Origin: Dunaliella salina
Lineage: Eukaryota > Chlorophyta > Chlorophyceae > Chlamydomonadales > Dunaliellaceae
Direction of reading: 5' to 3'
Assembly (NCBI GenBank): GCA_002284615.2
Contig: MU069454.1
Coordinates: forward strand, 101,844-131,725
DNA: 29,882 nt
In this document: one piece after another, positions 26,768 through 29,882 of the stretch
Layout of the letters: each line of letters starts with the position of its first letter
Numbering within the stretch: the stretch's first letter is position 1
Notes under the pieces: generated by a model
Databases searched by the model: none
The model's input: only the letters and a program-made list of their open reading frames with translations
What the model was told of the DNA's origin: nothing
Position numbers and translations under genes: made by a program

Positions 26768-27940
26768 ATGAAGTTAATACTGCCTGGGTTTTCCAGGCCA
26801 GAAAACTGCAGGCCTCCCTCAGCAGCATTGTGTCAGGCAGCGTAAAAATACACGGATAGCTGTGCACATCTTTCCTGGTCTGACTGCCAGCATGTACGCC
26901 GCAGTGCAGCTCAGCACCTGCCTTACTTTTGCATTCACCCACCAAGGGTGTCTCCATCCCTGCACCACACATGGACTTCACAGTGAAGCACCTTGTTTAA
27001 CCCGCCCAGCGCCTTGATTTGATCATCCACCACTTCCGACATTTCTTTTTCCGACACAGCAAGCCCTGCTGCATTGCACTCACATCAGGGTTTTGCCAGA
27101 GCACCAAAAATGAGGGAGCATTGCTTGGACAGCCACCCACCTTTTGATTTCACTCCAGTCCTCGGCGCAAGCATAGCGCATATCATGCTGCTGTGCTCTC
27201 TCTGCAAATTCCCCTTGAAGGGGAAGGCTTTTGCTGAGGGAGTACCCCGATGCATCCTCCTCCTCATGAACAGCCTCCTGCGCACCAAGTGGCCCCAAGA
27301 CACACACATGTGATATTGTACAGCATCACGAGAGGTGCACCGCAAATTAGAGCAGATGAATCCAACCAATCTCCTGCGACCTAGGTGGGGCCTTTTAGCC
27401 CCCTTGACTGAGAGGTAGCTGCCCTCTAAGTACATTGCCAACACTGAGACATACAGGCAAATCCTCCTTTTCCCATTTGCATTTCCCTGGCCTGAGAGCT
27501 GAGGCAGGATGGGGCAGTCCAACAGACAATTGCTTCTCAAACATTGGCAGCGGACATCGTGTATACAAACAGGTTCCTTATTTGGCTTATATTTTAAGTG
27601 TTCTGCTTTTTGCCAATTTAAGGCCAGCTGCCCCAAACTCATCAAGAGTGGAAATAACAAAGCAGGCAAGGTTTGCAGAGCAACAGGTGTATGGCCATGC
27701 CCCGTGCAGCTTCTAGCAGGTGCAGTTGTCTGGTCCCAGAGAGTTTGCTCATTTTGGGGGAGGCTGCAGCTTAGCACACCAACACATGAGCACCCATCAG
27801 CATGCCTGTCTCACTTTGATATTGTACCTTTGCGCGCACAACAGCGTTGACAACGTCTGGCGGTATGGTGTAGTTTGGCTTCTCCTCAGGATCCCAGATG
27901 AAGGTCTCCATGCGTCCCTTGCCCTTCACTTCCACACCCC
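18504..27940 (-). CDS. Class III nucleotide cyclase, C-terminal part with long phospho-site-rich tail (six exons)
   Basis: The exon model is 27940-27828, 27277-27141, 26683-25705, 22630-22268, 20777-20607 and 20225-18504. All introns are GT-AG and every junction phase agrees, giving about 1,160 codons to a TAG. The first exon reads GVEVKGKGRMETFIW, the conserved end of the adenylyl/guanylyl cyclase catalytic domain (V-K-G-K-G-x-M-x-T). The catalytic core must lie upstream, outside the identified exons. The rest has no enzyme domain and is rich in Ser, Pro, Gln and Ala. The sixth exon carries an eight-unit tandem array based on RRGSVT, and further R-R-x-S motifs occur in exons three, four and six. 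Known: class III cyclases make cAMP or cGMP, and RRxS is a consensus for kinases activated by those nucleotides. Feedback phosphorylation is my inference. Substrate choice (ATP or GTP) cannot be read from this part. Confidence 0.72.
19249..20040 (-). repeat. Coding minisatellite: eight RRGSVT units
   Basis: The GTGACAGAxCC word (complement of the GSVT codons) recurs at 19249, 19354, 19474, 19576 (here GTGCTAGAG), 19681, 19786, 19888 and 19990. The spacings are 105, 120, 102, 105, 105, 102 and 102 bp. Units read RRGSVT (five times), TRGSVT, RRGSST and RQGSVT, followed by a Gly-Asp-Ala-Ala-Pro, GAPGSHDTPAS-like spacer. The 120-bp unit carries an extra partial motif (RWGSFS). Confidence 0.92.
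20419..20523. repeat. (CA)n with GC-rich flanks in a cyclase intron; strictly alternating purine-pyrimidine
   Basis: The (CA)n core is 20446-20509. On both sides it passes without a break into GCGCGTGC-type and CGCGCATGCATGC sequence, so about 105 bp strictly alternate purine and pyrimidine. It lies in the 381-bp intron 20606-20226. Confidence 0.9.
20607..20777 (-). CDS. Cyclase gene exon: short tail exon
   Basis: The acceptor is CCGCTGCAG and the donor is AAAG|GTGAGA. The exon has 171 nt, 57 codons, phase 0 at both ends. It encodes HVKTPAALLPSYLLGGLDQN and ends QKSTSEGK. A Cys-rich frame is also open here, but only the phase-0 frame connects to both neighbouring exons. Confidence 0.6.
21320..21337. 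repeat. Homopolymer C run in a cyclase intron
   Basis: About 18 C residues. Further G and C runs occur at 21715-21733 (with Ns at 21715 and 21719) and 21753-21764. Their lengths are unreliable. Confidence 0.9.
21474..21928. mobile_element. Small inverted-repeat element (MITE-like) in a cyclase intron
   Basis: The left end CTTACCGTTTGTGTACGACCAGT (21474-21496) is the inverse of the right end ACTGGTACACAAACGGTAAAG (21908-21928), apart from a 2-base insertion and one substitution. The 455-bp body is non-coding, with CGTCAG words and G/C homopolymers. No clear target duplication is visible. Both flanks carry a related sequence (ATCCACAGAGGCRTYTGCAWCCATGGAG, near 21441 and 21979), so the unit may sit inside an older repeat. 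Confidence 0.5.
22268..22630 (-). CDS. Cyclase gene exon: tail with basic-directed serines
   Basis: The acceptor is CGTGCATGCAG and the donor is ATGCAG|GTGTGC. The exon is 363 nt, 121 codons, phase 0 at both ends. It contains QRLSRSATLANSGE, AIRRSQTSSDLAKL and ATKRRPSYVMQ, three basic-directed Ser/Thr sites, plus an Ala-rich run. The 3,074-bp intron before it holds the dispersed repeat copies B and C. Confidence 0.65.
22830..23502. repeat. Dispersed AT-rich repeat, copy B, arranged as an inverted repeat
   Basis: The left part (22830-22996) starts TAATTAGCCACGGCGTGAA and follows copy A's orientation. The right part (23050-23502) runs in the opposite orientation, like copy C, and ends AAGGTTCACGCGGTTGGAT. 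Its last 180 bp or so are an imperfect inverse of the left part, giving a potential long hairpin with a loop of about 320 bp. A 16-bp tandem (GCATATCTCACTGG) sits at the junction near 23010-23040. Confidence 0.7.
23587..23699 (+). repeat. Repeat D, copy 1
   Basis: It shares GCCAGACTGGATGACCGCTGGCC, GGGACCACGGA and CACATTGCATCCCAATGGCATAGCATTC with 24973-25079 in the same orientation. It is non-coding, within a cyclase intron. Confidence 0.75.
23855..24310. repeat. Dispersed AT-rich repeat, copy C
   Basis: It runs from TTTCTTTCTCAAATCTAACCATGCC to GGTTCACGCCGTGGCTAATTA. It aligns along its length with copy B's right part and with the reverse complement of copy A. Shared words include GACCTTTTTGGCACCCCCTGTG and CTCAGATCACCC. 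The sharp edge at GCCGTGGCTAATTAGGC, shared with copy B's left end, marks an element terminus. Confidence 0.8.
24311..24972. other. Intron sequence without a recognised element
   Basis: This lies inside the 3-kb cyclase intron. I see AT-rich stretches and no conserved frame. The part near 24880-24960 precedes repeat D copy 2 and might belong to it. Confidence 0.35.
24973..25079 (+). repeat. Repeat D, copy 2
   Basis: Contains TTTGCCAGACTGAATGACCGCTGGCC and ACAATGCACCCCAATGGCACAGCATTC, matching copy 1 at 23587-23699 with scattered differences. Confidence 0.75.
25080..25704. other. Intron sequence without a recognised element
   Basis: This is the first part of the 3-kb intron in coding direction. 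Several short open frames are present on both strands, with no motif and no splice pair that would insert a phase-0 exon convincingly. Confidence 0.35.
25705..26683 (-). CDS. Cyclase gene exon: Ser/Pro/Gln-rich tail
   Basis: The acceptor TTGTCTGCAG (26693-26684) lies right after the (GT)n run on the coding strand. The donor is CTGCAG|GTGGGT (25705/25704). The 979-nt exon encodes about 326 residues, low in complexity, with PRRASDNLG as a consensus RRxS site and many Ser-Pro pairs. It ends in phase 0. Overlapping frames on the plus strand are open only because of composition. Confidence 0.68.
26693..26764. repeat. (CA)36 microsatellite next to a splice acceptor
   Basis: On the coding (minus) strand this is a run of about 36 GT units ending only a few bases before the acceptor TTGTCTGCAG of the 26683 exon. 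In the transcript it is a (UG)n tract in the place of the usual pyrimidine tract. Confidence 0.95.
27141..27277 (-). CDS. Cyclase gene exon: acidic linker
   Basis: The acceptor is GGTGCGCAG (ending 27278) and the donor is AAAAG|GTGGGT. The 137-nt exon starts in phase 0 and leaves two bases. It encodes EAVHEEEDASGYSLSKSLPL and ends DWSEIK plus a split Arg codon, which the next exon completes with its first base. Confidence 0.65.
27828..27940 (-). CDS. Cyclase gene exon: end of the catalytic domain
   Basis: The acceptor is TTGCATGCAG at 27950-27941. The exon starts with two bases completing a Gly codon. It encodes GVEVKGKGRMETFIWDPEE and then KPNYTIPPDVVNAVVRAK, and ends AAG|GTACAA in phase 0. 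The VKGKGxMET block is the last beta-strand signature of class III cyclases. A preceding exon must end in phase 1 and should encode the core with its metal-binding aspartates. I did not find it up to 29882. Confidence 0.8.
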
Positions 27941-29093
27941 CTGCATGCAACACAGAATTAAGAGAAGGGCCTATTAGCTGATGTAGTGTACACAGCAACC
28001 CCACAGAACCTGAAGGGAGTGTAATCCACCTGCAACCACTATTGCTTTCCGCTGTGCCTCCAGCCTACACTTGTAATCTGATCTTTTTCTTTATGTGGAT
28101 GTCAAACAAGTGTTGTTGGGCAAGCAGCCCCGACCTGCCCACACGCTCTCTCACTGCCCTTGGACATGAACGAGAAATAAAGGGTGCATGCATGTGCTGC
28201 TTGAAAACACAAACATCCACAACCCCCATGACACTGTCGAAAGTGCACCACCTCATGGAACAATCCTGTTTCAGAAGGACCTTCTTTTCTGCAATTGCCC
28301 TTACAGGTATACTTTTCCTGCATCCTGTACTCTGTCCCGGGAAGGTTGTCATCCTGCTCCCCTTCAAGCATTAATTTTTTGCAGGATTTGTACAGTGTCA
28401 CAAGTTTTTGGACCTCAAACCTATACTTGAAGGCCTATGGCAATTCAATCCCAGATGGTAAGCATAGCACCAGAATCCTTGTGCAATCCATTAATAAAAA
28501 AATTGCGTGCTTGATTACAATGACCAAAGGTGACCCACGCTAGTTCCAAGTTTGGCAGGGGGTCCAAAACAAAGTCAGACAAGTCAGGAATTTAGATGGT
28601 ATCCTTTTACTCAAATCCTCAGGAAAAAGCCCCCATGACGTGCTTTCTAAGCAAAAATAGCCTGAGTCTCACAATATTTTGCTCCTACCAGAAGGCAAAT
28701 TTTTTTTTCTGCCGGAAGGCACGTGTAAATTTTGGGCTGTGGACCCCCCTGATCCACCACCCACCCCCAAAACCCACCTTCCAGTGCCCCAATCCGGACG
28801 AGGAGGGTACATACCTGCTCCTATTTAAATGCTCCATCCATCTGCATACTTAGTACCTTCAAAACATGAGCTGTAGCAGAATTATGGGGCAAAAACTGTG
28901 CAGCAGCATACCTGCCTTTCCAAGCACCAACAACTGGCTTGCGAGTCCTCAAACTGCCCTCCTGACTTCACCGTGCAATTACACATCATACCTTGTTACT
29001 GTACTGGAAGTTTGGAATGATTTGCTGCACTTTTACCTCCACATACCCCACGGCCTACACCCTTGCAAGCATGGCAATGACCCCAGCGATGTA
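27941..29093. other. No exon recognised upstream of the cyclase fragment
   Basis: The preceding cyclase exon should lie here or beyond the window and end in phase 1. I looked on the minus strand for the metal-binding, FADI- or GD-type motifs of the catalytic core and found none. A minus-strand stretch near 28420-28300 (KYRFEVQKLVTLYKSCKKLM) is open but shows no cyclase signature. The stretch is probably a large intron. Confidence 0.4.
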
Positions 29094-29117
29094 CCCCCCC
29101 CCCCCCCCTCCCCCCCC
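29094..29117. repeat. C homopolymer
   Basis: C15, one T, then C8. The length is unreliable. Confidence 0.9.
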
Positions 29118-29128
29118 AATTCTATCCA

Positions 29129-29214
29129 ATTTGCACAAAGAGGTTGCCAATCGACGGTTCTTAAGCTCAGGATTTGCACAAAGAGGTTGCCAATTGACGG
29201 TTCTTAAGCTCAGG
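29129..29214. repeat. 43-bp tandem duplication
   Basis: Two units (29129-29171 and 29172-29214) of ATTTGCACAAAGAGGTTGCC...CTCAGG differ at one base (C/T in AATYGACGG). Confidence 0.93.
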
Positions 29215-29599
29215 ATTCCGACGAAACACTTGAAATTCTGTTGGGGTGCCTCAGAAAAATTCTGAAGGAGGCGTCCCAAAAAGTTGGAAACCCTTTACAA
29301 GGTTGCTCAATTCGGGGGTTTGGCAAAATGAAGGCGCGAATAATTAATCAATGTGCAGTTCTCGAATTATTCGAATGAATGATTGCCTGTCTGCAAGGGC
29401 AGGGAAGGGATGGGCAACTGCACCTCAAGCACCCCCTCGCTCCTTTGGACCCCTTGGACCCCCTTCGCACAATGATGATGGGGACGGATTACTAAATCAA
29501 GCGCACAGTGATATGAATGCAAACTGCTGGGCTCCAAACTCCTCTTGAGGCGTTGTTCAACGTATGATTGTTACACATACCTAGGGATCGGCGTTGGCC
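29215..29599. other. No gene recognised
   Basis: AT-rich sequence with short overlapping open frames only. No motif, RNA gene or repeat shared with the rest of the window. Confidence 0.35.
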
Positions 29600-29668
29600 T
29601 ATAGCGCTATATCGCATATAGCGCTGTATAGCGCTATATAGCGCTATAAAATTTTGGAATATAGCGCG
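29600..29668. repeat. Cluster of TATAGCGCTATA palindromes
   Basis: The 12-base palindrome TATAGCGCTATA at 29600-29611 is followed by several near-copies (ATATAGCGCTGTATAGCGCTATATAGCGCTATA) and a last half-copy, AATATAGCGCG, at 29658-29668. The stretch can form alternative cruciforms. Confidence 0.88.
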
Positions 29669-29805
29669 TGCTAAAATTGAGTACGGCAAAATACCGTCAT
29701 CGGCACGCCGTAATGCTCGATTCTGTGTCGCACACTAGTCAAATGTCATTTTTGAAAGCACTGATGTGTCAAGGGAAGCACTTATGTGTCAAGGAAAGCT
29801 CGGGA

Positions 29806-29882
29806 ACACACACACACACACACCTGGAGGAGAGCTCTCACTCCATCACATGTGAGTGTACAAGTACACACACACACACACA
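29806..29882. repeat. Two short (CA)n runs at the window end
   Basis: CA runs at 29806-29823 and 29866-29882, the second cut by the window edge. Just upstream, a direct repeat TTATGTGTCAAGGRAAGC-like word occurs twice (29763-29799). Confidence 0.9.

Noticed and set aside
26992..27068. An extra cyclase exon reading VSEKEMSEVVDDQIKALGG
   Set aside because: It looks protein-like and ends at a donor-like AAG|GTGCTT, but no acceptor in the right phase joins it to the 27277-27141 exon, whereas direct splicing to 26683 is in phase.
28102..28401. The missing cyclase core exon
   Set aside because: The frame has none of the cyclase metal-binding or base-recognition motifs and no splice site in the required phase.

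Overview
This is nuclear DNA of a eukaryote, most likely a green alga. The evidence is GT-AG introns, a class III nucleotide cyclase exon of algal type, a chromodomain Ty3/gypsy element, several decayed non-LTR (LINE-type) retroelements, a BED-finger repeat family, long (CA)n microsatellites and G/C homopolymers. A Dunaliella-like or other volvocalean chlorophyte would fit, but that is inference from general character. Isolated N bases and homopolymers suggest a draft assembly.

Positions 1-11660 are a retroelement graveyard. Nearly all of it reads on the minus strand. From right to left there is a LINE fragment downstream of the reverse transcriptase (RT) (about 11660-10308), the tail of a different LINE (about 10090-9541), and a broken multidomain element (9556-2813). 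The last one carries a PCIF1-like methyltransferase-fold segment, a split RNase H, a CCHC knuckle and a C-terminal tail. A plus-strand chromovirus (5236-8736, with 194-bp LTRs, PBS, PPT and a 5-bp target duplication) sits inside this element, and removing it rejoins the host frame. Further left are long uncharacterised open frames (2405-1133) and a broken polyprotein piece with two successive Josephin-like cysteine protease motifs (about 745-3).

Positions 11674-18000 are mostly non-coding. They hold one copy of a dispersed AT-rich repeat, a 144-bp (CA)n tract, and three decayed copies of a repeat family, one of which carries an open frame with a BED-like C2HC finger (15446-16018).

Positions 18504-27940 hold the one convincing host gene. 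It is on the minus strand, with six exons whose splice phases all agree and which together encode about 1,160 residues. The first exon in the window holds the C-terminal end of a class III adenylyl/guanylyl cyclase catalytic domain. The rest is a long Ser/Pro/Gln-rich tail. The last exon has eight tandem units of 34-40 residues, mostly built around RRGSVT, a consensus for cyclic-nucleotide-dependent kinases, and more RRxS sites are scattered through the tail. The introns contain repeats, an inverted-repeat insertion, a potential Z-DNA tract and a (UG)n run beside a splice acceptor. The catalytic core should lie beyond 27940, but I could not identify the preceding exon.

Positions 27941-29882 show no recognisable gene. 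They hold homopolymers, a 43-bp tandem duplication, a cluster of TATAGCGCTATA palindromes and two short (CA)n runs.
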